A stretch of DNA of 64,000 nt from Ruminococcaceae bacterium UBA3818 (GCA_002369315.1 DFDW01000006.1:50661-114660); one strand, 5' to 3'; counted from the stretch's first letter, positions 24,213-33,377 are shown. A program made the numbers and translations. The notes: generated from the sequence alone by a model not told the origin.

Positions 24213-25760
24213 TCAGGATGTCGCTTCATCGGCTCCGGGGAAGATTTTCGGCAGGAGTATAAGCGCCCCGATCAGCAGCAAGAAGAAAACGCCCAGCGAC
24301 AAAGGCAGATAGACCGAATATCCCCACTGGACCGTGAAGCCCGCGACCAGATAACCGACCGCCGCGCAGGAAGCAACCGTCAGCGCGTAAGGGATTTGCG
24401 TCACGACATGGCGCATCAAGTCGCATCCGGAGGAGGTGGAAGAAAGAATGACAACATCGGAAATCGGGGAAACCTGATCGCCGAATACCGACCCGGCCAG
24501 CACGGCAGACAGGGACAGGACTGCCATTTCCGGCGCCAGCGCCTCGCAGATGGTGACAACAATGGGGATCAGGATGCCGAAAGTGCCCCAGGAGGTCCCG
24601 GTGGCAAAGGCCAACAGGCCGGCGATGACCATGGCAATGGCGGGAAGCAGATGGATGGGGATCCCGCAGTCGCGTACGATTCTGGCTACATATTCCCCGG
24701 TGCCCAGATAATCCCGGCAGACGCTGCTGATACTCCAAGCCAGGGTCAGAATAACGCTGGCGCCGACCATGGATTTCACACCATCGTTAAATGCTTTGAA
24801 AAAATCTGCCATCGGCATGATCTTGCGGGGGATAAAAAGAAAGAATGCAACGATCAGCGCACCGGCGCCGCCCAAGGCCAGCGCGGTGGGCGCATCGGTG
24901 TTGCCGAAAGCCTGTACCAGGCTGAGATGTTCGCTCCAGTAACCGCCGACATAGAGCATCGCCAATACGGAAAAGACCAGCAAAGCCGCGATCGGGATAG
25001 CCAAATCCCACACCCGTCCCTTGGAAGAGGTCTCCATCCGGGTGATTTCGTTTTCCGTTTCTTCCGTTTCCAGAACACCGGTACGCTGGACTTTGCGCTC
25101 TGCCGCTGCCATGGGACCGAAATCGCCGTTTTTGCGCACGCACATCCAAAATACCATAAAAATCGTACCGATGGCGTAGAAGTTGAGCGGAGCCGCGTGT
25201 AAAAAAGCCTGCATGCCGGTAAGGCCGCCGCCTTGCGGAATATAGGACATGACAGAAGCGGCCCAGGAAGAAATCGGCGCCATAATGGCCATGGAAGCCG
25301 CCATCATGTCCACGATATAGGATATTTTTTCCCGGGAGATGCGAAACCGGTCGGTCACCGGGCGCATGACGGTGCCGCTGGTGATGCAGTTAAAATAGTC
25401 GTCCAGAAAAAGGCAGGCGGAAAATACTGCCGTTGCGGACATGGCGGCACGGCGGCTTTGAAAGCGGCTGCGCGCCCATGTGGCGTACGCGTTGGAACCG
25501 CCTGCTTTTGTAATGACTGCAACCAGTCCGCCCAGCAGGGACAAAAAGACGATCATGGCGATATTTTCGCCCAGCTTTGCGATCATGATATCCACGGCGG
25601 TAGAAAAGCATTGGACCAGACTGAGCTGGTTGCACAGCACATAGATTACCGTGCCGGATAGAATGCCGCAGGCCAGTGAAAAAATGACTTCTTTGGTAAG
25701 AATGGCAAGAACAATCGCCACAAGGGGCGGAATGACCGACCAAATCCCTACATCCTGCAC
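24213..25760 (-). CDS. NhaC-family antiporter, second paralogue
   Basis: A 515-residue polytopic membrane protein clearly paralogous to the gene at 22581. It has VIFSLACGILSGTVIY, FSACLFLDDYFNCITSGTVMRP, APISSWAASVMSYIP, ATGTSWGTFGILIPI and FGDQVSPISDVVILSSTSSGC. The best start is GTG at 25760, 8 nt behind AGGAGG; the open frame continues upstream without a site. Unlike its paralogue it has no riboswitch, only a standard promoter at 25815-25843. The two probably exchange different amino acids or amines, or respond to different conditions. In the DQVSP motif Gln replaces the His found in DHCSP of the paralogue. Confidence 0.92.
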   Translation of the reverse strand: MQDVGIWSVIPPLVAIVLAILTKEVIFSLACGILSGTVIYVLCNQLSLVQCFSTAVDIMIAKLGENIAMIVFLSLLGGLVAVITKAGGSNAYATWARSRFQSRRAAMSATAVFSACLFLDDYFNCITSGTVMRPVTDRFRISREKISYIVDMMAASMAIMAPISSWAASVMSYIPQGGGLTGMQAFLHAAPLNFYAIGTIFMVFWMCVRKNGDFGPMAAAERKVQRTGVLETEETENEITRMETSSKGRVWDLAIPIAALLVFSVLAMLYVGGYWSEHLSLVQAFGNTDAPTALALGGAGALIVAFFLFIPRKIMPMADFFKAFNDGVKSMVGASVILTLAWSISSVCRDYLGTGEYVARIVRDCGIPIHLLPAIAMVIAGLLAFATGTSWGTFGILIPIVVTICEALAPEMAVLSLSAVLAGSVFGDQVSPISDVVILSSTSSGCDLMRHVVTQIPYALTVASCAAVGYLVAGFTVQWGYSVYLPLSLGVFFLLLIGALILLPKIFPGADEATS

Positions 25761-25814
25761 AAGCACAGCCTCCTTTGCGAAAAACCAGTAAAATATCAAA
25801 AGAATGACAGGAAA

Positions 25815-25843
25815 ATTATAACATTGGCGGCTTGCTTTGTAAA
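25815..25843 (-). promoter_or_regulatory. Promoter of the second NhaC gene
   Basis: On the minus strand: TTTACA, 17-bp spacer, TATAAT. Confidence 0.75.
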
Positions 25844-26121
25844 CATTTCCTTGCAGGAAAAAATTCATTCTACCATTTGGCAAAAAGGGGGAACGGAGCC
25901 GTTTGTTTGTTTCTCTTTTTGGAAATCGCAGTCGGAATTTCATCGAATCTTCCATATTTTATCGCCAGGTGCGGAAAATATATTTGGGAAAGATCCATAA
26001 ATCTTAGCGTTTTTTTAGCAACCCCCCTTTCTTATATAAAAATCCCCTTCTTTCTTTGCAGTTTACCATTTGTTCATAAAAAAAGGGGAGGGTTTGCATG
26101 TTTTGTTGTGAATCTTTCTTA
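25844..26121. other. AT-rich intergenic stretch between divergent NhaC and Mrp operons
   Basis: No credible gene or recognised RNA motif. It holds the two divergent promoters at its edges. Confidence 0.5.
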
Positions 26122-26150
26122 TTGTCACTTCAGTGGGCTTATGATATAGT
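26122..26150 (+). promoter_or_regulatory. Promoter of the Mrp operon
   Basis: TTGTCA (26122-26127), 17-bp spacer, TATAGT (26145-26150). Confidence 0.7.
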
Positions 26151-26170
26151 AATTTGGGTTTCTTCTTATT

Positions 26171-26188
26171 TACCTATTTAAATAGGTA
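26171..26188. promoter_or_regulatory. Palindrome in the Mrp leader, candidate operator
   Basis: TACCTATTTAAATAGGTA, a perfect 18-bp palindrome about 20 bp after the -10 box, where a bound repressor would block transcription. Confidence 0.5.
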
Positions 26189-26221
26189 TCTATAGGAAAA
26201 TAACATTGTTGAGGTGATTGC

Positions 26222-26680
26222 ATGTTTGTCCTGCTGTTTATTCTTTGGGTTTTGTTCAACGGGAAAATCACGCTGGAAATCTGCCTGTTCGGCATTGTGA
26301 TTTCCGGAGCGATTTACCTGTTTGCCGTTAAAATGCTGGACTACGACCCGAAGAAAGAACTTCGCATTTTAAAAAAACTGGGAGGCATCTTTCATTTTCT
26401 GCTGGTGCTTTTGAGAGATATCATCAAAGCCAGCTTCCATGTGATCGGCGTGATTTTGTCTCCCAAAAAAGAAATCGACCCCAAACTGGTGTTTTTTTAT
26501 ACCGATTTGCAGACGGATACCGGCAGGGCGGGACTGGCCAACGCCATTACGCTGACCCCCGGTACGATTACTGTATTCTGCGAACATGAACTGTTTTGCG
26601 TCCATGCGCTGGATACGGCCAGCCAGGCGGATGTGGATGAGTCGCAGTTTATGCATTTGCTGAAAAAATTGGAGGATTAA
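26222..26680 (+). CDS. mrpE: Mrp/Mnh antiporter subunit E
   Basis: A small membrane subunit (152 residues) of the multisubunit cation/proton antiporter. Two or three N-terminal hydrophobic helices precede a cytosolic part with the family hallmark NAITLTPGTITV near residue 107. It is needed for assembly of Mrp complexes in known systems. First gene of a ten-gene operon; GAGGTGA precedes the ATG. The next gene begins 3 bp after its stop. E-F-G order at the head, rather than A-B-C-D-E-F-G, follows the rearranged layout seen in hydrogenase-related Mrp clusters. Confidence 0.93.
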   Translation: MFVLLFILWVLFNGKITLEICLFGIVISGAIYLFAVKMLDYDPKKELRILKKLGGIFHFLLVLLRDIIKASFHVIGVILSPKKEIDPKLVFFYTDLQTDTGRAGLANAITLTPGTITVFCEHELFCVHALDTASQADVDESQFMHLLKKLED

Positions 26681-26683
26681 AAG

Positions 26684-26992
26684 ATGAAAGAGTTTACAGG
26701 TAGTTTTCTGCTGGGTTCGGCGATTCTTCTGGCGATTCTGATCTTTTTTTGTATGATCCGCGCCATCAAAGGGCCTCGCTTCACCGACCGCGTGGTAGCG
26801 GGAAATATGATCAGCACAATGATTATTGTGATTTTGTCTATCCTTTCCGTTTACCTGGAAGAACCGTTTTTGGTGGATGTGGCAATTGTATATGCCATGT
26901 TGAGCTTTATTACGGTAGTGGTACTTTGCCGGCTGGTCATTGTACGCCGCCGGGTACATGAAAGAGAGGAGCAGGAAGATGGAAAACGTTAG
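26684..26992 (+). CDS. mrpF: Mrp/Mnh antiporter subunit F
   Basis: A 102-residue protein with three predicted membrane helices and the MrpF signature RAIKGPRFTDRVVAGNMI near residues 26-43. It is a structural subunit at the interface of the antiporter modules. The C-terminal tail is highly charged (RRRVHEREEQEDGKR). The next gene starts 14 bp inside it, so translation is coupled. Confidence 0.93.
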   Translation: MKEFTGSFLLGSAILLAILIFFCMIRAIKGPRFTDRVVAGNMISTMIIVILSILSVYLEEPFLVDVAIVYAMLSFITVVVLCRLVIVRRRVHEREEQEDGKR

Positions 26993-27299
26993 AATTATCG
27001 CTGGTATCATTCTGGTTGCGGTAGGGCTGTTTGTGTATATTACGGCGACCATCGGACTGTTCCGGTTCCATTATGTGCTCAACCGCATGCATGCCGCCGC
27101 TCTGGGCGATACCCTTGGCATTTTGTTTGTGCTGCTGGGACTTATGTTTTTGGTTGGATTTAATTTCCATACCCTGCGGCTTGGGCTGATTATCTGTTTT
27201 TTGTGGATGGCAAGTCCTGTGTCCAGCCATCTGCTGGCAAAAGCGGAGTTTGTAACCTTTAAACATATCAAATCCGAATGCGAGGTGGTAGAGAAATGA
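26979..27299 (+). CDS. mrpG: Mrp/Mnh antiporter subunit G
   Basis: A 106-residue subunit with three helices and the MrpG core TATIGLFRFHYVLNRMHAAALGDTLGI. The ATG at 26979 lies inside mrpF behind GAGGAGCAGG; longer in-frame starts would extend far into mrpF. It overlaps the next gene by 4 bp (ATGA). Part of the membrane scaffold of the antiporter. Confidence 0.93.
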   Translation: MENVRIIAGIILVAVGLFVYITATIGLFRFHYVLNRMHAAALGDTLGILFVLLGLMFLVGFNFHTLRLGLIICFLWMASPVSSHLLAKAEFVTFKHIKSECEVVEK

Positions 27300-27550
27300 G
27301 ACTGATTTTGGAATTGATTCTGCCCGCTTTGCTGATTGTCTGCGCTTTGGCGGTGACTTTCTCCAAACGGCTTTTGGTATCAGTTGTCATTTATACGTCG
27401 TTCAGTATTATCATGTCGGTAATCTGGGTGCTGCTGGAAAGCCCTGACCTGGCGATTACCGAAGCGGCGGTGGGCGCCGGCGTCAGCGGACTGCTGCTTA
27501 TTTATACACTGAAAAAAATCCATGCGCTGAAGGGAACGAGTGATGAGTAA
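27296..27550 (+). CDS. DUF4040 subunit (MrpA middle-domain/MbhD-like)
   Basis: An 84-residue subunit with three helices and the typical block LVSVVIYTSFSIIMSVIWVLLESPDLAITEAAVGAGVSGLLL. In canonical Mrp this segment is part of the C-terminal region of MrpA; as a separate small protein it matches MbhD of hydrogenase-type complexes. The conserved acidic residues in SPDLAITEAAVG are retained. It starts at 27296 within the stop of mrpG, and its own stop overlaps the following ATG region. It shows that the large MrpA is split into pieces in this operon. Confidence 0.88.
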   Translation: MRLILELILPALLIVCALAVTFSKRLLVSVVIYTSFSIIMSVIWVLLESPDLAITEAAVGAGVSGLLLIYTLKKIHALKGTSDE

Positions 27551-28490
27551 GATGGCGAAAATCAAGAAAGAAAAACAGACTGCCTGGCAGCGGTTCTGCG
27601 CATGGGTCAACGGCGACACTGCGGACCGGCCTTTGATGCCTGCCGACCCACCCGCCCCCAGAAAAACCAAAACGGACAAAAATAAAAAACAGAAGACCGT
27701 TTCTTCCCGCAAAGAAGGGATTGAATTAAACCGCTTCGGCTCTATTTACCGCATCTGCGCGGTACTGATCGGTGTGGCGGTTGTTACGGTGCTGATGGTC
27801 ACCGTGCTGCAGCTGCCGCTGTTCGGAAGCCCTGACAACCCTGCGGTCAACGAAGTGGTAGAGCGCTATGTAGAAAAAGGCTTGGAGGAAACCGGCGCGG
27901 TCAACATGGTAGCCGGCATGATTCTGGACTACCGGGCTTTCGATACGTTCGGTGAATCCTCGGTATTGTTTCTCGCGGTTACCTGCGTGACCATGCTTTT
28001 GATGCGGGATAAAAACAACACCAGCAAAGACGAAGATTTGCTCACGGCCCGGGAGCACGTGATCGAGGGATATGAAGAGGACATTATCCTGACTAAAATT
28101 GCCCGTCTGCTGATTCCCTGCGCACTGGTTTACGGTATTTATGTGGTGCTCAACGGACACATTTCGCCCGGAGGAGGATTTTCCGGCGGAACGATCATGG
28201 GATCGGCGCTGATTTTGTTCGCGGTTTCCTTTGGTATGATCCGGATGAGCCGGTTCTTTACCTATGCCACATTCAAAAAAGTGACCTCTTGCGCGCTGCT
28301 GGTTTACGCGGCGTCGAAGGCCTATTCGTTCTTTACCGGCGCCAACCATCTGGAATCTCACATCCCGCTGGGTACGCCGGGCGCCATTTTGAGTTCCGGC
28401 CTGATTCTGATTTTGGATATCTGCGTTGGCATTGTGGTGGCCTGCACCATGTACGGCTTCTATGCGCTGTTCACAAAGGGGGAGTTGTAA
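27543..28490 (+). CDS. mrpB: Fused MbhE-like and MrpB subunit
   Basis: A 315-residue protein. A Lys/Pro-rich cytosolic N-terminus (~1-60) is unusual for this family. It is followed by a helix, an extracytoplasmic segment and FDTFGESSVLFLAVTCVTMLLM, the MbhE/MrpA C-terminal block. The MnhB domain (~180-315) contains NGHISPGGGFSGGTIMGSALILFAVSFG. So the last part of MrpA and MrpB are one polypeptide. The ATG at 27543 follows a GTG at 27540; either is possible. The stop shares one base with the mrpC start. Confidence 0.88.
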   Translation: MSKMAKIKKEKQTAWQRFCAWVNGDTADRPLMPADPPAPRKTKTDKNKKQKTVSSRKEGIELNRFGSIYRICAVLIGVAVVTVLMVTVLQLPLFGSPDNPAVNEVVERYVEKGLEETGAVNMVAGMILDYRAFDTFGESSVLFLAVTCVTMLLMRDKNNTSKDEDLLTAREHVIEGYEEDIILTKIARLLIPCALVYGIYVVLNGHISPGGGFSGGTIMGSALILFAVSFGMIRMSRFFTYATFKKVTSCALLVYAASKAYSFFTGANHLESHIPLGTPGAILSSGLILILDICVGIVVACTMYGFYALFTKGEL

Positions 28491-28864
28491 TGGAACATCT
28501 GCTGATCAATCATTATGAGACGGCAGCGGTCATTCTGTTCGGCATTGGGTTTCTGAACCTTCTTCTGCAGAATAATCTCGTGAAAAAGGTCATCGGTTTC
28601 GGGATTATGGATAGTGCCGTCTATCTGTTTTTGGCTTCGCAGGGATACATCGTCGGCCGCCTTGCCCCGATCCTGGTAGGAGAGGTCGCCAACGCGGCGG
28701 ATTATATCAATCCCATCCCCGCCGGACTGGTGCTCACCGGAATCGTCGTATCGGTGAGTGTTACGGCTTTTTCGCTGGCTTTGATCCAGCGCCTGTATCA
28801 AAAATATAAAACGGTCAACTTTGACGAAATCGTCCAGCTGGCCAGACAAAAGGGAGATGAATAA
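28490..28864 (+). CDS. mrpC: Mrp/Mnh antiporter subunit C (NuoK-like)
   Basis: A 124-residue NuoK homologue with three helices. It has FGIGFLNLLLQNNLVKKVIGFGIMDSAVYLFLASQGYI and the family segment NPIPAGLVLTGIVVSVSVTAFSLALI. It starts at ATG 28490 on the last base of the previous stop. NuoK-like subunits form part of the proton path between antiporter modules. The spacing of 3 bp to the next gene keeps the operon continuous. Confidence 0.93.
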   Translation: MEHLLINHYETAAVILFGIGFLNLLLQNNLVKKVIGFGIMDSAVYLFLASQGYIVGRLAPILVGEVANAADYINPIPAGLVLTGIVVSVSVTAFSLALIQRLYQKYKTVNFDEIVQLARQKGDE

Positions 28865-28867
28865 CCG

Positions 28868-30358
28868 GTGCCTTTTATCTATAACTTTCCATTTTTCAGC
28901 ATTTTTATCTGCATGATCTCCGGTATTGTCACTCCGCTTTTGAAAAACGGAAAATGGGCATACCGCCTGAGCTTATTCGCTTCCGGCGCGGGATTTGTGC
29001 TGTCCGGCATCCTGCTGGGCCGGATCGGACCCAATAACGAAAGCTTCAGCTTTATGATGGGCCATTTCCCGGCTCCTTGGGGAAATGAACTGTCGGTTGG
29101 CCCTCTGGAAGCGGTTTTGGCTACCACCGTCTGCCTGGTCATGCTGATGGCCTTGCTGGGCGGCAGCCGGGATATTTTTGAAGACGTTCTGCCGGAAAAA
29201 CAAAAACTGTATTTCATCATGATGGATGAGATCCTGGCGGCGTTGCTGGCGCTGACTTATACCAACGATATCTTTACGGCGTATGTATTTATCGAAATCA
29301 GCACCATTGCGGCTTGCGCTATCGTTATGGCAAAGGATAGTTCCGACACGATGGTCGCCACCATGCGGTATTTGATCATGAGCCTTCTGGGTTCCGGCCT
29401 GGTTCTCATTGGCATTGTCCTTTTGTACTGCATCACCGGGCATCTGCTTTTCCCGAATCTGCAGCTGCGGGTGCTGGATCTGGCCTCCACCGGGCAGTAC
29501 ACCATGCCGCTGACCGTAGTTGTCGGCCTGATTGTTATGGGACTCGGCATCAAAAGCGCCATGTTCCCGTTTCATCTGTGGCTGCCTCCGGCACATGGCT
29601 CCGCAACGACCGCTTCCAGTTCGGTGCTGTCCGGCCTGGTAGTCAAAGGATACATTATTTTGATGATTCGGCTATTTTATAAGGTGTTCACCATTGAAGT
29701 GATTCGTGAGCTGCGTGTCACAAATATGATTTTCCTGTTCGGATTGGCGGGTATGATCATCGGCTCGGTGGGAGCGATCAAGGAAGGGCACATCAAGCGG
29801 ATGCTGGCTTATTCTTCGGTAGCGCAGCTGGGTTATGTCTTTATGGGTATCGGCCTTGGTACCGATATCGGCATCGTAGCGGCTTGTTTTCAGATCCTGG
29901 TGCATGCCTGCACCAAACCGATGCTCTTTAGCTGCGCCAGCGCGCTGAGCGCCGGCCGCCATCATAACAAGAAGCTGCATGCGCTGCGGGGCGCCGCTTA
30001 TGAAAATAAGCTGGCCGGCGTTGGATTTACCGTCGGCGCGTTGTCCATGATCGGTATCCCCCTGTTTGCGGGCTTCGCTGCCAAGGTGCTTTTCGCGAGC
30101 GCGACCATGGCACAGCCGGTGAAAATGTGGATGACCCTGTTAACGCTGGCGCTGTCCACGGTGCTGAACGCATTGTATTATATTCCCGCCGTGACCGTAT
30201 TGTGGTCGCGCCCGGAGGAGGGCGAGGCAGGGGAAAAGGTTCTTGTTCATCCGGCGTTTGCGGTTTCCACCGTGGTATTTATCACGGCGGTATTTTTCCT
30301 GGGAATCTGCTATCAGCCGGTTGTAACGCTCATCCAAAATGGACTTGCGCTTTTGTAA
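28868..30358 (+). CDS. mrpD: Mrp subunit D (NuoM/N-like antiporter module 1)
   Basis: A 496-residue polytopic protein of the proton-conducting NuoL/M/N family. The key residues for ion translocation are present: the TM5 Glu in YVFIEISTIAA and the TM7 Lys in LGIKSAMFPFHLWLPPAHG. The second-half motif HIKRMLAYSSVAQLGYVFMGIGLG is also kept. It begins with GTG at 28868, 3 bp after mrpC. This is the first of four such modules encoded in a row. Individual ion specificity cannot be read from sequence. Confidence 0.93.
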   Translation: MPFIYNFPFFSIFICMISGIVTPLLKNGKWAYRLSLFASGAGFVLSGILLGRIGPNNESFSFMMGHFPAPWGNELSVGPLEAVLATTVCLVMLMALLGGSRDIFEDVLPEKQKLYFIMMDEILAALLALTYTNDIFTAYVFIEISTIAACAIVMAKDSSDTMVATMRYLIMSLLGSGLVLIGIVLLYCITGHLLFPNLQLRVLDLASTGQYTMPLTVVVGLIVMGLGIKSAMFPFHLWLPPAHGSATTASSSVLSGLVVKGYIILMIRLFYKVFTIEVIRELRVTNMIFLFGLAGMIIGSVGAIKEGHIKRMLAYSSVAQLGYVFMGIGLGTDIGIVAACFQILVHACTKPMLFSCASALSAGRHHNKKLHALRGAAYENKLAGVGFTVGALSMIGIPLFAGFAAKVLFASATMAQPVKMWMTLLTLALSTVLNALYYIPAVTVLWSRPEEGEAGEKVLVHPAFAVSTVVFITAVFFLGICYQPVVTLIQNGLALL

Positions 30359-30384
30359 TATCCCGATAAAGAGGTGACAAATTC

Positions 30385-31851
30385 GTGTTTCAAAGTATCG
30401 TCCTTTTACTGCCCATTCTGCTGCCTCTCATCGGTGGACTGGCAGTATTTTGTCTGCACGGCGCCAAGACCCGCCGGATCGCGGTGTCTGCCGTTGTGCT
30501 TTGTACCTTGGCTTCAGCGGTAGGCGTCAGCTTTTTACCGGACCTTTCTCTGCGCATTTGGGAGCTGGGCGGAAGCATCGCCATTTACCTGCGGCTGGAT
30601 GCCATGAGCAGGTTCTTCCTGTGTTTGGTATCGGGCATCTGGACGCTGGTAGCGTTTTTCGCTTTCGAATATATGCAGCATGAGGGAAAGGAAGAGCGCT
30701 TTTTCGGCTTTTACACCATGACCCTCGGAATCCTGATGGGCCTTGGATTGGCGGGAAACCTGCTGACCCTGTACATGTTTTATGAAATGATGACCCTCAT
30801 CACTGTTCCGCTGGTCATCCATACCGGCAGCCGGGAGGCGGTGGCAGCCGGTTTTAAATATCTGGGCTACTCCACTTTCGGCGCGGGGCTGGCACTGATT
30901 GGATTTTTCTTCCTGAACCGATATTGCACGACTACCGAGTTTGCGGCAGGCGGTACGTTGGATTTGGGCCTTGCGGCGGGCAATGAAAACCTGCTGCTGG
31001 CCGTTTGGCTTATGATGATGATCGGCTTCGGCTGCAAAGCGGGCATGATGCCGCTGCAGTCCTGGCTGCCCACAGCCCATCCGGTGGCGCCGGCGCCGGC
31101 TTCCGCTGTTTTGTCCGGCATCATTACCAAAGCAGGCGTTCTGGCTATTATCCGGGTGACCTTCTATCTGTTCGGCGCGGATTTTTTGCGGGGCAGCTGG
31201 GCGCAGACGACCCTCTTGTGTCTGGCGCTGGCAACGGTGTTTGCCGGTTCGATGCTGGCTTATAAAGAGAAAGTGTTTAAAAAGCGTTTGGCGTATTCTA
31301 CTGTCAGCCAGGTTTCCTATGTACTGTTCGGCCTGTTTTTGTTAAACAGCGTTGGCTTTACCGGCGCACTTTTGCAGGTGGTGTTCCACGCTCTGGTCAA
31401 AAACCTTCTGTTCCTTGCGGCGGGCGCGGTAATTTATAAAACCGGTAAGACCGATGTGCGGGAACTTTCCGGTATCGGCAAACAGATGCCAATTGTCATC
31501 TGGTGCTTCGCTTTTGGCGCTTTGTCGCTCATCGGCATCCCGCCGACAGCGGGGTTTGTGAGCAAGTGGTATCTGGCGCAGGGCGGCATTTCCGAATATG
31601 GCGCGCTTGGCATCGCGGGGGCGGCAATTTTGCTGGTCAGCGCCCTTCTGACCGCCGGATATCTGCTTCCCATTGTGACCCGCGGCTTTTTCCCGGGCAG
31701 GGATTTTGACTACGCAAATCTGGAGAAAAAAGAACCGTCGCGCTATATGACGGTGCCGCTGGTCATCCTGGCGGTGCTGGCGGTGCTGCTGGGTGTTTTC
31801 CCAGGCGGTTTGACACAGTTTATCGGCGGAATTTCCGCTGTGCTATTTTAA
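30385..31851 (+). CDS. NuoL/M-like antiporter module 2
   Basis: A 488-residue membrane protein of the proton-conducting family. It has the TM5 Glu in LYMFYEMMTLITVPLV, the TM7 Lys in GFGCKAGMMPLQSWLPTAHP and FKKRLAYSTVSQVSYVLFG in the second half. GTG start at 30385 behind GAGGTGA. It is closely related to the next gene: both have FGADFLRGSWAQ-type segments and the same C-terminal MTVPL-LLG pattern, so the two look like a tandem duplication. It fills the place of an MrpA N-terminal or an additional MrpD module. Confidence 0.9.
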   Translation: MFQSIVLLLPILLPLIGGLAVFCLHGAKTRRIAVSAVVLCTLASAVGVSFLPDLSLRIWELGGSIAIYLRLDAMSRFFLCLVSGIWTLVAFFAFEYMQHEGKEERFFGFYTMTLGILMGLGLAGNLLTLYMFYEMMTLITVPLVIHTGSREAVAAGFKYLGYSTFGAGLALIGFFFLNRYCTTTEFAAGGTLDLGLAAGNENLLLAVWLMMMIGFGCKAGMMPLQSWLPTAHPVAPAPASAVLSGIITKAGVLAIIRVTFYLFGADFLRGSWAQTTLLCLALATVFAGSMLAYKEKVFKKRLAYSTVSQVSYVLFGLFLLNSVGFTGALLQVVFHALVKNLLFLAAGAVIYKTGKTDVRELSGIGKQMPIVIWCFAFGALSLIGIPPTAGFVSKWYLAQGGISEYGALGIAGAAILLVSALLTAGYLLPIVTRGFFPGRDFDYANLEKKEPSRYMTVPLVILAVLAVLLGVFPGGLTQFIGGISAVLF

Positions 31852-31869
31852 TGTGGGGAGGGGAAGCTT

Positions 31870-33345
31870 GTGCCTGTTTGGATGTTATGTCTGCCGGTGT
31901 TATTTCCGATTTTGGCCGGCGCGGTGATGCTGGCCCGTCCCATTGAGGACCGGAAAAAACGGCAGATCTATGTAGCCGGCGCCGTGATCATCAACGCCGT
32001 GCTGGCGCTGTCGGTGCTGATCTGGACGCCGGATGGCGTTTTGACCCTGATCCGCTTTTCCGATACCATGCAGATCGCGCTGCAGATCGACGGAGCGGGT
32101 CGGGTGTTCGGGATTCTGGTATCGCTTTTGTGGCCGCTGACCACTTTCTATTCTTTCGAGTATATGAAGCATGAGGGCAGGGAAAACAAGTTTTTCGGCT
32201 TTTTTACCATGACCTTTGGCGTGATTGTGGGCGTGGCCTTCGCAGATAACTTTTTAACGCTTTATCTGTTTTATGAATTGCTGACCTTGGCGACCTTGCC
32301 GCTGGTCATGCATTCCATGGACGGAAAAGCCAGGTACGCCGGAAAAAAATATTTGATTTATTCGTTATCCGGCGCGGCATTTGCCTTTATTGCCATGATT
32401 TTCCTGTTGAACTATGGCTCTACGCTGGATTTCACCTTCGGCGGGGTATTGGACCCGTCCCGGGCAAATGGGCATGAAACGCTGTTGCGGACCGTATTTG
32501 TGCTGGGATTTTTCGGCTTTGGTGTAAAAGCGGCGATTTTCCCGTTCCACGGCTGGCTGCCGGACGCTTCGGTTGCCCCTACGCCGGTTTCTGCCCTGCT
32601 ACATGCGGTGGCGGTGGTCAAAGCGGGCGTTTTCGCCGTCATTCGGCTGACCTACTATGGCTTTGGCTGTGATTTTCTGCGGGGCAGCTGGGCGCAAATG
32701 GCAGTGATGGCGATGACCATCGTGACCATTGTATACGGTTCGGCGATGGCGCTGCGCACGCCGCATTTAAAACGGCGGCTGGCCTATTCTACCGTCAGCA
32801 ATCTGTCTTACATTCTGTTTTCTGTCACGCTGATGACGCCGGCGGGCTTGGTTGGCGGCCTGTCCCATATGGTGTTCCATGCGGTGATCAAGATCACGCT
32901 GTTCTTCTGTGCCGGTGCGATCATTTATAAAACCCACCGGGAATACGTTTACCAGCTGGACGGTTTTGGCCGTGCCATGCCGGTGACAATGGCGGCGTTT
33001 ACCATCGCTTCGCTGGGCTTGATGGGGATTCCGCCTCTGGCAGGCTTTGTCAGTAAGTGGAATATCGCCACCGCCGCGGTGGAAGCAGGAACGCCTTTGG
33101 CTTACGCTGGCGTAGCCGCTTTGATTGTTTCGGCTCTTCTGACCGCGCTGTATCTGATGGCGGTGATCCTGCGGGCTTATTTCCCGGCCAAAGGTTTTTC
33201 GCCGGATTCGGTCAAAGAGGTAGAGGACCCCAACCGGCTGATGACAGTGCCGTTGATCGTGCTGAGCGTCGCGTCCGTTTTGTTGGGATTGTGTGCTTCT
33301 CCTTTGATTGCGGTATTTGAACAGATTGCGGCCGGTTTGCTGTAA
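31870..33345 (+). CDS. NuoL/M-like antiporter module 3
   Basis: A 491-residue membrane protein and tandem paralogue of the preceding gene. The catalytic TM5 Glu (LYLFYELLTLATLPLV) and TM7 Lys (GFGVKAAIFPFHGWLPDAS) are both kept, with LKRRLAYSTVSNLSYILFS in the second half. GTG start at 31870 behind GGGGAGGGG, 18 bp after the previous stop. It ends 32 bp before the fourth module. No lateral helix is visible, so coupling must depend on the other subunits. Confidence 0.9.
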   Translation: MPVWMLCLPVLFPILAGAVMLARPIEDRKKRQIYVAGAVIINAVLALSVLIWTPDGVLTLIRFSDTMQIALQIDGAGRVFGILVSLLWPLTTFYSFEYMKHEGRENKFFGFFTMTFGVIVGVAFADNFLTLYLFYELLTLATLPLVMHSMDGKARYAGKKYLIYSLSGAAFAFIAMIFLLNYGSTLDFTFGGVLDPSRANGHETLLRTVFVLGFFGFGVKAAIFPFHGWLPDASVAPTPVSALLHAVAVVKAGVFAVIRLTYYGFGCDFLRGSWAQMAVMAMTIVTIVYGSAMALRTPHLKRRLAYSTVSNLSYILFSVTLMTPAGLVGGLSHMVFHAVIKITLFFCAGAIIYKTHREYVYQLDGFGRAMPVTMAAFTIASLGLMGIPPLAGFVSKWNIATAAVEAGTPLAYAGVAALIVSALLTALYLMAVILRAYFPAKGFSPDSVKEVEDPNRLMTVPLIVLSVASVLLGLCASPLIAVFEQIAAGLL

Positions 33346-33377
33346 CGACCGGAACCATTGAAGTTGGGAGTGAGAAA

